Positions 1-7,179 of a DNA stretch of 23,746 bases are shown here, in pieces. The DNA comes from CAYNHT01 sp964397485. GTDB lineage: Bacteria; Bacillota_I; Bacilli_A; RF39; UBA660. Location of the stretch: the NCBI GenBank assembly GCA_964397485.1, contig CAYNHT010000007.1, forward strand, positions 1 through 23,746, in the 5' to 3' direction. Each line of letters opens with the position of its first letter. The stretch's first letter is position 1. Both the position numbers and the translations under genes were made by a program. Below the pieces are notes generated by a model. The model did not search any database and was not told the DNA's origin. It was given only the letters and a program-made list of their open reading frames with translations.

Positions 1-1019
1 CAAGAAGTAATGTATTTAACTTAGATAATACAATTCCAGTAATCACAGTAAATCCGACAACAGTAACAATTGCTCTTGGTGGAACATACACTGATGCTGG
101 AGTAACAGCAAGCGATAATATAAATGGAAATATAACAGCAAGTATTGTAAGAACTGGAACATTAAATACAAATGCAGTAGGTACATACACATTAACATAT
201 AATGTAAGTGACTCAAGTGGTAATGCTGCTGTATCTAAAACAAGAACAGTAATTGTAGTGCAATCTACTTATAATTATGCTTATACTGGTTCTGTACAAT
301 CAGTTACTCTTCAACCGGGAACATATACATTAGAAACCTGGGGTGCCAACGGTGGAGGCGGAGCCTCTTATTATCCAACAGCTATTGGTGGAACCGGAGG
401 ATATTCTAAAGGGACCATAAATCTTACTCAAGCCACTACTATGTATATTTTAGTTGGTGGAAGAGGTACTAACTATGGTGGTGGAGATCACTATGGTCAA
501 TCAGGAGGTTATAATGGCGGTGGAAGTAACTATGTATGTTATTCTAATGGATTAGGTTCTGGAGGAGGAGCTTCTGATATTAGAGTGTTAGCAAACAATT
601 TATATAATAGAATTATAGTTGCCGGCGGCGGCGGAGGCGCTGGAAACGGGTCGACAGGTGGACACGGTGGTGGATCAACGGGTGGTTCTGGAAATGGCAA
701 CGGAGGTACTCAAACCGCTGGAGGTTCAGGGCAAGTGTCTGGTTCATTTGGACAAGGCGGAGGCTCAACATCAGATCATGGTTCATATAATGGCGGCGGA
801 GGCGGCTGGTATGGCGGAGGCTCTAGCACGAGTGCAGGAGCAGGAGGAGGATCTGGATATGTGTTAACTTCTTCTTCGCATAAACCAAGCGGTTATTTTG
901 CACAAAATGCTAGTTATTTTATGACTAATCCTGTATCTGTAAAATATGGCGAGGCTGGGTTCGTAACTAATCCAGTAAGCACAGGACACGGCTATGTTAG
1001 AATAACATTTGTACCATAA
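1..1019 (+). CDS. Secreted surface protein, 3' end: bacterial Ig-like (DUF5011-type) repeat plus glycine-rich ALK/LTK-like domain (partial)
   Basis: The frame is open from base 3 to the TAA at 1017-1019, 338 codons, so the start lies outside the window; the GTG at 258 is internal. Residues about 10-85 read as a bacterial surface Ig-like repeat: a PVITV start, TYTDAGVTASDNINGNIT, and a GTYTLTYNVSDSSGN end, which is the DUF5011 pattern. Residues about 86-338 form a glycine-rich domain of the PF12810 type, related to the glycine-rich region of ALK/LTK receptors: GTYTLETWGANGGGG, a GGYSKGTINL strand, YILVGGRG, GGGASDIRV, RIIVAGGGGGAG, then Gly/Ser runs and a closing GYVRITFVP strand. There is no LPXTG, membrane segment or choline-binding repeat at the C-terminus, so anchoring must be N-terminal (lipoprotein, prepilin or transmembrane). 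I infer an extracellular adhesive or structural role; the ligand is unknown. Confidence 0.85.
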   Translation, partial: RSNVFNLDNTIPVITVNPTTVTIALGGTYTDAGVTASDNINGNITASIVRTGTLNTNAVGTYTLTYNVSDSSGNAAVSKTRTVIVVQSTYNYAYTGSVQSVTLQPGTYTLETWGANGGGGASYYPTAIGGTGGYSKGTINLTQATTMYILVGGRGTNYGGGDHYGQSGGYNGGGSNYVCYSNGLGSGGGASDIRVLANNLYNRIIVAGGGGGAGNGSTGGHGGGSTGGSGNGNGGTQTAGGSGQVSGSFGQGGGSTSDHGSYNGGGGGWYGGGSSTSAGAGGGSGYVLTSSSHKPSGYFAQNASYFMTNPVSVKYGEAGFVTNPVSTGHGYVRITFVP

Positions 1020-1059
1020 AAAAACAGTTAATTGAGTTAGTTTGATAAAAACGGACGCT

Positions 1060-1091
1060 AAAAAAACATATGAGAAATCATATGTTTTTTT
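1060..1091. terminator. Bidirectional intrinsic terminator
   Basis: A 14-bp perfect stem, AAAAAAACATATGA (1060-1073) with its complement at 1078-1091, closes a GAAA loop. T-runs flank both sides, so it can end the surface protein gene on the plus strand and the phosphoesterase gene on the minus strand. The minus gene's stop codon (1090-1092) lies at the edge of the stem. Confidence 0.85.
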
Positions 1092-2025
1092 ATTTGTTTG
1101 TTAGACGATAAAAGTTAATTGAAGGTCTATTGAAAAATCTAAATTTCATAGTTGAAGTGCCAGTTCCACTTGAAATGAATAAATCAGTATTACCTAAGTC
1201 GTAGTGTTCATTATAGTATTTTTTAGCTCCTTCTGGTAGGAAAACTGCTCCAATAAAAGGAATTCTTACTTGGCCATTATGTGAATGTCCAGCTAATATT
1301 AAATCATATTTACTATAATCAAAATCTCTTATGAAATCAGGTTCATGCATAATCATTATTTTATAATCAGGTTGTATATTTATGATTGAATCATTTTTCT
1401 CATTTTGTTCTTCCGTTTCCTCATTTTCATCGTCATTCGTATTGTTAAGAAATTCATCAACAACTTCTAATTTGTCTTTCACGCTTTTTGCCCCATGTAA
1501 ATTAGTACTCATACCGGATATCAAAATTGGCTCATATCCATCACTATATATTAAGTCATAATTATCATTTAAATTGATAAATTCACCATTTGTAATAACT
1601 TCTTCCCATTCTGTATGATTAAAATCGTGATTACCTATAATTGCGTACTTACCAATTTTGGCTTTTATTTTTGTAAGCCCTTTAGTTAAATCGTCAATTT
1701 GTTTATTATCTAATGTAACATCACGATCAAATAAATCACCAGTTAGAACAACTATGTCAGGTTCAATAATATTAATTTTTTCTACCATGTTATTAAATTC
1801 TTTACTATGTATTGTTTGTCCATAATGAATATCAGATATGTGGATTATTTTTAAGCCATGATATGTATCCGGTAAATTTGAATTGGTTATTTTATATTCT
1901 TTTATAACTAAGCCTGTGGTTGATACAAATCGTCCATATAACAGCAATCCTACCATAATAAGAATAATGCCGATAACTCTTATAATAATTTTTTTGTTAC
2001 TCTTTTTTTCAGTTTGCTTCTTCAT
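1090..2025 (-). CDS. Membrane-anchored metallophosphoesterase (YkuE/YpbG-like)
   Basis: This is a calcineurin-like metallophosphoesterase of 311 aa. The di-metal site is complete: D65 and H67 (ISDIHYG), D97 (GDLFD), N132/H133 (GNHD), H227 (MHEPD), H247/H249 (GHSHNGQV). One N-terminal membrane segment, about residues 13-31 after a Lys-rich stretch, suggests anchoring with the catalytic domain outside the membrane. That arrangement is typical of the Firmicute YkuE/YpbG group; some family members are described as acting on lipid-linked phosphates, but the substrate here cannot be read from sequence. An acidic linker around residues 193-213 (rich in D, E and N) interrupts the domain just before H227 and looks like a lineage-specific insertion. 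The start has GGTG about 6 nt upstream. It follows the CPBP gene on the same strand, but a terminator separates them, so it is probably transcribed alone. Confidence 0.88.
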   Translation of the reverse strand: MKKQTEKKSNKKIIIRVIGIILIMVGLLLYGRFVSTTGLVIKEYKITNSNLPDTYHGLKIIHISDIHYGQTIHSKEFNNMVEKINIIEPDIVVLTGDLFDRDVTLDNKQIDDLTKGLTKIKAKIGKYAIIGNHDFNHTEWEEVITNGEFINLNDNYDLIYSDGYEPILISGMSTNLHGAKSVKDKLEVVDEFLNNTNDDENEETEEQNEKNDSIINIQPDYKIMIMHEPDFIRDFDYSKYDLILAGHSHNGQVRIPFIGAVFLPEGAKKYYNEHYDLGNTDLFISSGTGTSTMKFRFFNRPSINFYRLTNK

Positions 2026-2043
2026 ACTATCACCATATAATAT

Positions 2044-2052
2044 ATTTTATCA
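2044..2052 (-). promoter_or_regulatory. Candidate extended -10 promoter for the phosphoesterase gene
   Basis: On the minus strand the sequence reads TGATAAAAT, a TGn extended -10 followed by TAAAAT, about 20 bases before the start codon. No good -35 is seen, as is common for extended -10 promoters. Confidence 0.45.
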
Positions 2053-2085
2053 TAAAAAATTAAAAAGAGCAGCATTTTATTAAAA

Positions 2086-2111
2086 GAAAAATCTCAGCAC
2101 TAAGCTAAGAT
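2086..2111 (-). terminator. Intrinsic terminator of the CPBP protease gene
   Basis: On the minus strand ATCTTAGC pairs with GCTGAGAT (8 bp, one G-U pair) around a 5-nt loop, followed by TTTTCTTTT. The stop codon of the gene (2100-2102) falls in the loop. Confidence 0.7.
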
Positions 2112-2807
2112 CATCAGTAGGAACTGTAAAGCTATCAAAATTCCATTATGCATAAAATGAAATCCTATTGTGACTAAAATGTTTTCTGTTTTAGTTAATA
2201 TGTAAGCAAATGCAATACCAGGAGCACTATAAGGTATTATATAAAGTAACTCCGTGAAACTCTCCGCTGAACTTAAAACATGTAAGGCACCGAAAATTAA
2301 TCCAGCCATTAAAATAAATAGCCACTTTGTTTTGAATATATACCTAAATCCTTGTCTAAAAACTAATTCTTCTACAATAGGTGCGAAAATAACAGCTGAG
2401 AAGAAAATGTAGATTGGACTCTTATCAAATAAGGCTCTTAATGCCTCTTCGTTTGATGGTAGTGTATCTGGCAAAACAACTGAGATTAATAAATTGCTTA
2501 TCATCATTATACCTACACTTAATATCCAAATTTTTAGATATTTTGAAAAATATACTTTATGGTTTTCTTTGATGTTGCTAATATCATCTTTTAATTTATT
2601 TCTAAAAATATAAATGATAATACTCATCAAAATAATTTCGAAAATAATCATGTAAATCACTTTCAAGTATAGTGGCATATTTGTAATATCTACATTGAAT
2701 AAATCAAGAGGTATAGTTTGAAAACTTGGTAAAAACATATAAATAAAGAAAACAGCAATACCAATTCCTACATATTTCATTTCATTTTTTTTAACGTTGT
2801 CTTTCAT
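2100..2807 (-). CDS. CPBP-family intramembrane metalloprotease (CAAX protease/Abi type)
   Basis: This is a 235-aa multi-spanning membrane protein. Hydrophobic segments fall at about residues 13-30, 48-68, 90-111, 131-145, 162-176, 186-204 and 208-234. The three CPBP motifs are present in order: EExxxR at E146, E147 and R151 (VEELVFRQG), FxxxH ending at H176 (FGALH), and HxxxN at H217 to N221. These are the putative zinc-binding and catalytic residues of the CAAX prenyl protease 2/bacteriocin-processing family. Bacterial members are linked to bacteriocin self-immunity, peptide processing or surface-protein maturation; no bacteriocin gene is visible here, so the substrate is unknown. The start is supported by GGAGAT about 7 nt upstream. 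It has its own promoter and terminator and appears monocistronic. Confidence 0.88.
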   Translation of the reverse strand: MKDNVKKNEMKYVGIGIAVFFIYMFLPSFQTIPLDLFNVDITNMPLYLKVIYMIIFEIILMSIIIYIFRNKLKDDISNIKENHKVYFSKYLKIWILSVGIMMISNLLISVVLPDTLPSNEEALRALFDKSPIYIFFSAVIFAPIVEELVFRQGFRYIFKTKWLFILMAGLIFGALHVLSSAESFTELLYIIPYSAPGIAFAYILTKTENILVTIGFHFMHNGILIALQFLLMILA

Positions 2808-2826
2808 GTTATCATCTCCATTATCT

Positions 2827-2835
2827 ATTATATCA
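2827..2835 (-). promoter_or_regulatory. Promoter of the CPBP protease gene (extended -10)
   Basis: The minus strand reads TGATATAATAG: a TGn extension and a perfect TATAAT (2827-2832). The -35 region is poor. The start codon is about 20 bases downstream. Confidence 0.6.
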
Positions 2836-2912
2836 AAAAAACTTCAGTTATAGTATAAATAGTTAAAGATTGTTAAAATAATACATAAAAAGTATTAAAA
2901 ATCAATATTTTA

Positions 2913-2921
2913 TGATATAAT
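2913..2921 (+). promoter_or_regulatory. Promoter of the rimP-nusA-infB operon
   Basis: TGATATAAT is a perfect extended -10 (TG at 2913-2914, TATAAT at 2916-2921), with no strong -35. Transcription would start near 2928, just before the leader hairpin and about 50 bases ahead of rimP. Confidence 0.65.
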
Positions 2922-2930
2922 ATTAACAGA

Positions 2931-2960
2931 TGCAAGAGTGGGGTGGACCCACTCTTTAAT
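2931..2960 (+). ncRNA. rimP leader hairpin (5' UTR element)
   Basis: A perfect 9-bp stem, AAGAGTGGG (2934-2942) with CCCACTCTT (2948-2956), closes a GTGGA loop. It lies at the 5' end of the transcript between promoter and ribosome site. Position and sequence match my memory of the rimP leader found upstream of rimP in many bacteria; its mechanism is not established to my knowledge. The T-run after the stem is short, so it is probably not a strong terminator. Confidence 0.65.
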
Positions 2961-2978
2961 ATAGATGGAGGTTATTGT

Positions 2979-3233
2979 ATGGATATTAAACAAACAGTTA
3001 GAGATTTAATTGAACCAGTTATTGTTGCTAATAATTACAAACTAGACGAAGTTATATATGAAAAAGAAGGTAATCTTTATTTTCTGCGTATTGTAATTGA
3101 TAAAGATGGAATTATTGATATTGATGACTGTGTTGCGGTTAGTAATTTGATTAATCCGATTATTGATGCGGAAGATCCAATTAAAGAAAACTATATTTTA
3201 GATGTGTGTTCTAAGGAAAGGGGGCATGAATAA
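2979..3233 (+). CDS. rimP: Ribosome maturation factor RimP, N-terminal domain only
   Basis: This RimP-like protein helps 30S subunit maturation. The start ATG at 2979 has GGAGG upstream; the GTG at 2943 lies inside the leader hairpin and is rejected. The 84 residues match the N-terminal RimP domain: IEPVI, YEKEGNLYFLRIVIDKDG, IDIDDCVAVS, DPIKENYILDV. The family is normally about 150 aa, continuing through an SSPG..RPL motif into an SH3-like C-terminal domain. Here the protein stops right at that boundary (VCSKERGHE), and nusA begins at once with only a base between, so there is no room for the missing half. This is a real loss of the C-terminal domain or an old truncation fixed by the compact operon, unless an assembly error removed sequence. 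It is first gene of the nusA-infB operon. Confidence 0.82.
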   Translation: MDIKQTVRDLIEPVIVANNYKLDEVIYEKEGNLYFLRIVIDKDGIIDIDDCVAVSNLINPIIDAEDPIKENYILDVCSKERGHE

Positions 3234-3234
3234 A

Positions 3235-4368
3235 ATGGATAACAAAGCTTTTAAAAGGGCTGTTGATTTGCTTACAAAAGAAAAAGGAATTAAAGAGGAT
3301 GTTATATATGAAGCAATGGAATTAGCTTTATCGTCGGCTTATAAGAAAAATTATAACTCTTTATCAAATGTTAGAGTTGATATAAATCGGGAAACAGGAG
3401 ATATACATGTATATTCGTTTAAAACTGTTGTTGATCCTGAAGTAGAAGTAGAAGTAGTAGTAGATGAAACCTTTGATGGGGAAGAAATTAAAGAAAAAAT
3501 GAAATTTCCTTTTGATAGTCGCATTCATTTGACTTTAGAAGAAGCAAGACAAATTGTTTCAGATATTGAATTAGGAGAAACTATAGACCAGGAAGTTACA
3601 CCAAAAGATTTTGGACGTGTTGCCGCTGCAACAGCTAAGCAAGTTGTTGTTCAAAAAATAAGAGAAGCAGAACGTAACAACATAATTGATGAATTTAATG
3701 ATAAGCAAGATGAAATGGTTTCTGGATTAGTTGCTATGGAAGATGTTCGTAATTATTATATAGATTTAGGTCGTACTCAAGGGATTTTACCTAAGACTGA
3801 AATTATTCCTGGCGAAACAATAAAAATGGGTTCTAGCGTAAAAGTATATATAACTAAAGTAGAAAATAATTCTAAGGGTCCGGTAATTTTATTATCAAGA
3901 AATCACTATGGCTTTGTTAAGAGATTATTTGAACTGGAAATTCCAGAAATTAATGAGGGGATAATTTTAGTATATGGTGTTGCTAGAGAAGCAGGAAATC
4001 GTACTAAGATTGCCGTTTACTCTGAAAATTCGAATGTTGATGCAGTTGGTTCATGTATTGGGGAAAAAGGTATGCGAATCAATCGTATAATTAAAGAATT
4101 AAATGGTGAAAAGATTGATGTTATTCCATATCATAAGGATGCTTCAAAATTTATAGAAAATGCATTAAACCCAGCTAAAAATTTAAGAGTATTTATTGTT
4201 GATGAGAAGAAACAAGAATCATTAGTAATTGTTGATAATGATAATCTTTCACTGGCAATCGGAAAAAAAGGATTGAATGTTCGTTTAGCAGCACGTTTGA
4301 CGCATCATAAGATTGACGTTAAAACATATGAGCAAGCTAAAGAAGATGGTATTAATTTAATTGATTAA
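3235..4368 (+). CDS. nusA: Transcription termination/antitermination factor NusA
   Basis: NusA binds RNA polymerase and nascent RNA and modulates pausing, termination and antitermination. The 377 residues show the N-terminal polymerase-binding domain (1-150, including VTPKDFGRVAAATAKQVV), an S1 domain (about 160-222), then VAREAGNRTKIAV leading to KH1 (VGSCIGEKGMR, 271-281) and KH2 (LSLAIGKKGLNVRLAAR, 338-354). It ends soon after KH2, the usual short form in Firmicutes. An acidic, Val/Glu-rich insertion of roughly 20-25 residues (about 68-95) lengthens the N-terminal domain compared with B. subtilis as I remember it. The ATG at 3235 fits the family N-terminus; the in-frame ATG at 3226 would add MNK and is also possible, as both share the AAGGAAAGGGGG ribosome site, which lies inside rimP. 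It lies directly after rimP. Confidence 0.93.
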   Translation: MDNKAFKRAVDLLTKEKGIKEDVIYEAMELALSSAYKKNYNSLSNVRVDINRETGDIHVYSFKTVVDPEVEVEVVVDETFDGEEIKEKMKFPFDSRIHLTLEEARQIVSDIELGETIDQEVTPKDFGRVAAATAKQVVVQKIREAERNNIIDEFNDKQDEMVSGLVAMEDVRNYYIDLGRTQGILPKTEIIPGETIKMGSSVKVYITKVENNSKGPVILLSRNHYGFVKRLFELEIPEINEGIILVYGVAREAGNRTKIAVYSENSNVDAVGSCIGEKGMRINRIIKELNGEKIDVIPYHKDASKFIENALNPAKNLRVFIVDEKKQESLVIVDNDNLSLAIGKKGLNVRLAARLTHHKIDVKTYEQAKEDGINLID

Positions 4369-4379
4369 GAGGTGAGATA

Positions 4380-4637
4380 ATGAAAATAAAAAAAATTCCT
4401 ATGCGTAGTTGTATTGTTACAAAAGAAAAACTACCAAAACAGGAACTTATTCGAGTTGTTAGAACACCAGAACAGACAATTGTAATAGATGCAACAGGCA
4501 AAGTAAATGGTAGAGGAGCTTATCTTAAAAATGACTTGCAGGTATTTGAAAAAGCTAAAAAAAGTAAGGTTTTAGATCGCCACTTGGAAATGGCGGTACC
4601 TGATAGTTTATATGACGAGTTAAAACAACTACAATAA
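4380..4637 (+). CDS. rnpM: RNase P modulator RnpM (YlxR)
   Basis: This is an 85-aa YlxR-family RNA-binding protein. It has the N-terminal PMRSCI motif (7-12), the IRVVRTP strand and the family hallmark GRGAYL (44-49). The B. subtilis protein has been reported to bind RNase P RNA and modulate its activity, and was renamed RnpM. It lies 11 bases after nusA with a GAGGTGA ribosome site, so it is cotranscribed. The L7Ae-like gene ylxQ that usually follows it in Bacilli is missing; infB comes next after 36 bases. Confidence 0.88.
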   Translation: MKIKKIPMRSCIVTKEKLPKQELIRVVRTPEQTIVIDATGKVNGRGAYLKNDLQVFEKAKKSKVLDRHLEMAVPDSLYDELKQLQ

Positions 4638-4673
4638 TATTGTCAGTATAATTAAAAGGAAGAGGTGATATTT

Positions 4674-6779
4674 ATGATGACTGTGTTAGAATATGCAGAA
4701 GATATAAATAAGACTGTAGAAGAAATTTTGAAAAAATGCAAAGGATTAGGCATAAATGTTTCTAGTGAGGATGATTTGTTAGACGAGGATGCTATTGTTG
4801 AATTAGATAATAGTTTAAATGATGAAGTTGACATTGAAGAAGAACTAGAGGATATGGTTGAAGACATAATCGAAAATGAAAAAATAAAAGTTGATGATAC
4901 AGTAAAAAAGGAAAAATTAAAAAAGAAATCAACTAATATAAATAATAACGGTGGAAAGAAAGATTTGGCTGTAAAAAAGAAACAAATGTATAAAAATAAA
5001 GAAAAATTAATTTCTAATGCGCCAATTAATGATGATAATATTGTCCTTTATAAAGAGAATATGACAGTAAAGGAATTAGCGGATGCTTTAGGTGTTAAAG
5101 GAGCAGAGCTAATAAAAAAACTATTTTCGTTAGGTGTTATGGCTAATATTAATAATAGTATAAGTTATGATAATGCGGAAATACTAGTTCTTGATTATAA
5201 TAAAGAACTTAAGAAAGAAGAAACAGCAGATGTGACTAATTTTGAAGAGTTTGAAATTATTGATAATGAAGAAAACTTAGTTGAAAGACCACCCGTTGTA
5301 ACGATTATGGGCCATGTTGATCATGGTAAAACGACTTTGCTTGATACAATTAGAAAAACAAATGTTGTAGCTGGTGAAGCGGGAGGAATTACTCAAGCTA
5401 TCAGTGCTTATCAAGTAAATCACAACGGTAAAAAGATAACATTTATAGATACTCCAGGACATGCTGCTTTTACAGAAATGCGTGCTAGAGGAGCGAGTAT
5501 AACTGATATAGTAATTATTATAATTGCTGCAGATGATGGTATTATGCCACAAACAAAAGAAGCAATTGATCATGCAAAAGCGGCTAAAGTTCCAATTATT
5601 GTAGCTATTAATAAGATGGATAAACCGGGAGCGAATCCTGATAGAATTATGACAGAACTTACCGAGTATGGTTTAACACCTGATACATGGGGTGGTGATA
5701 CTTTATACAATAAAATTTCAGCCGTTAGTGGTGATGGTATTGATGAATTGCTTGAAAATATTTCTTTGATTGCTGAAATGGAAAATTATAAAGCTAATCC
5801 AAGCCGTTATGCTATAGGAACAGTTGTTGAGTCAAGATTAGATAAACATGTTGGGTCAATAGTAACAATGTTGATTCAAAATGGCACATTGAGACTAGGT
5901 GATCCAATTGTAGTAGGTTCAGCTTATGGAAAAGTTAGAACTTTAAAAAATGATCTTGGGGAAGAAGTAATGGAAGCTCTGCCATCACAACCAGTTGAAA
6001 TAACAGGACTTAATGATGTTCCAGTTGCTGGAGATAAATTTATGGCTTTTGAGACGGAAAAACAAGCACGTAGTATTGGAGAACAAAGAAAATCTAATGC
6101 TAAAGCTAGTCAAAATGCTCCTAAAGAAGCAGTAACTTTGGAAGATTTGTTTTCTAAAATTCAAGATGGAATTAAGGAAGTTAATGTTATTATAAAAGCT
6201 GATGTAAATGGAAGTAGTGAAGCTGTTAAAAATTCTTTAGAAAAAATTGAAGTAGAAGGTGTAAAAGTTAAAGTAATTAGAAGTAGCGTTGGTTCGATCA
6301 CAGAGAGTGATGTTGTTCTTGCAAAAGCTTCAGATGCTATAATTATTGGATTTAATGTAAGACCTAATAATGATATTAAAAATTATTCTAAAGAAAATGG
6401 CGTAGAGATAAGACTATATAACATAATTTATAAGGCAGTTGAAGAAATGGAAGCAGCTATGAAAGGTATGCTTGATCCTGTTTTTGAAGAAAAAGTTTTA
6501 GGTACAGCTGAAGTTAGACAATTATTTAAGTTTTCTAAAGTTGGAACTATTGCAGGTAGCTATATAACAGATGGTGTTATAAAAGCTAGTGCTAAGTCAC
6601 GTATTATTCGTGATGGCATCGTAATATATGATGGAGATATTAACTCTATTCAAAGAGAAAAAAATAGTGTTAAAGAAGTTAAAAAAGGTTTCGAATGCGG
6701 GATCACAATTGAAAATTATAATGATTTAAAAACGGGTGATATTATCGAGGCTTATGAAATGGTTGAAATTAAGAATTAG
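4674..6779 (+). CDS. infB: Translation initiation factor IF-2
   Basis: IF-2 is the GTPase that places fMet-tRNA on the 30S subunit and promotes 50S joining. At about 701 aa it has a short N-terminal extension typical of Firmicutes: a first IF2_N-like helical piece (TVLEYAEDINKTVEEILKK), an acidic and then Lys-rich linker (about 32-112), a second IF2_N domain (MTVKELADALGVKG, 130-143), then the G domain with GHVDHGKT (213-220), DTPGHAAF (259-266) and NKMD (313-316), followed by domains II, III and IV. The ATG at 4674 (or the next ATG at 4677) has AGGAAGAGGTG upstream. The GTG at 4665 is part of that ribosome site and is not the start. It is the core gene of the operon; rbfA follows after 9 bases. 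Confidence 0.96.
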   Translation: MMTVLEYAEDINKTVEEILKKCKGLGINVSSEDDLLDEDAIVELDNSLNDEVDIEEELEDMVEDIIENEKIKVDDTVKKEKLKKKSTNINNNGGKKDLAVKKKQMYKNKEKLISNAPINDDNIVLYKENMTVKELADALGVKGAELIKKLFSLGVMANINNSISYDNAEILVLDYNKELKKEETADVTNFEEFEIIDNEENLVERPPVVTIMGHVDHGKTTLLDTIRKTNVVAGEAGGITQAISAYQVNHNGKKITFIDTPGHAAFTEMRARGASITDIVIIIIAADDGIMPQTKEAIDHAKAAKVPIIVAINKMDKPGANPDRIMTELTEYGLTPDTWGGDTLYNKISAVSGDGIDELLENISLIAEMENYKANPSRYAIGTVVESRLDKHVGSIVTMLIQNGTLRLGDPIVVGSAYGKVRTLKNDLGEEVMEALPSQPVEITGLNDVPVAGDKFMAFETEKQARSIGEQRKSNAKASQNAPKEAVTLEDLFSKIQDGIKEVNVIIKADVNGSSEAVKNSLEKIEVEGVKVKVIRSSVGSITESDVVLAKASDAIIIGFNVRPNNDIKNYSKENGVEIRLYNIIYKAVEEMEAAMKGMLDPVFEEKVLGTAEVRQLFKFSKVGTIAGSYITDGVIKASAKSRIIRDGIVIYDGDINSIQREKNSVKEVKKGFECGITIENYNDLKTGDIIEAYEMVEIKN

Positions 6780-6788
6780 AGGTGACTT

Positions 6789-7130
6789 ATGAGTTTAAAG
6801 ATTGATAGAATTGCTAGCAGTTTAGTTAGAGAAATCAGTTATATTTTAGCAACTGAAGTAAAAGATAGTGATATTAAATTTGTTACAGTTACTGATGTTA
6901 AGGTTACAAATGATTTAAGTTTTGCCAAAGTGTATGTTACAGTTTTGGACGATAATAAAAAAGATCAAACAATGAAGTCTTTAAAAAATGCGAGTCGATT
7001 TATTCGTAGCAAGTTATATGACCGTGTTGATATTAGACATATTCCAGAGTTGAGTTTTGTTTATGATGAATCAATAGAATATGGAAGTAAAATTGAAAAC
7101 ATCATCGATTCATTGCACGAAAAAGAGTAG
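6789..7130 (+). CDS. rbfA: Ribosome-binding factor A
   Basis: RbfA is a KH-fold 30S assembly factor that acts on the 16S rRNA 5' helix region. The 113 residues carry the typical N-terminus (RIASSLVREISYILATEVKD), VTVTDVKVTNDLSFAKVYVTV and the C-terminal IPELSFVYDESIEYGSKI with nearby ID. Length fits the family (about 115-130). The GAGGTGA ribosome site overlaps the infB stop, indicating tight coupling. ylxP, present between infB and rbfA in B. subtilis, is absent. No convincing terminator follows; a new promoter begins two bases after the stop. Confidence 0.93.
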   Translation: MSLKIDRIASSLVREISYILATEVKDSDIKFVTVTDVKVTNDLSFAKVYVTVLDDNKKDQTMKSLKNASRFIRSKLYDRVDIRHIPELSFVYDESIEYGSKIENIIDSLHEKE

Positions 7131-7131
7131 T

Positions 7132-7160
7132 TTGACATATGAATAAATATGTGATATATT
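7132..7160 (+). promoter_or_regulatory. Strong SigA-type promoter with an inverted repeat in the spacer
   Basis: TTGACA (7132-7137), a 17-bp spacer and TATATT (7155-7160), preceded by TG at 7152-7153, give an almost ideal promoter. A perfect inverted repeat, ACATAT (7135-7140) with ATATGT (7147-7152), spans the -35 end and spacer and could be an operator. Transcription would start near 7167, leaving a very short leader before the gene at 7180. Confidence 0.75.
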
Positions 7161-7179
7161 TTTGAAAGTGGTGGGATGA

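Noticed and set aside
258..260. GTG as start of a separate glycine-rich protein
   Set aside because: The frame is open back to base 3 and encodes a recognisable Ig-like repeat, so this codon is internal; no ribosome site precedes it.
619..867. 82-codon frame inside the glycine-rich region
   Set aside because: It overlaps the surface protein in another frame and arises from the repetitive GGN codons; it has no ribosome site.
2943..2978. GTG start giving a longer RimP N-terminus
   Set aside because: The codon is in the loop of the leader hairpin, and ATG 2979 has GGAGG at proper spacing.
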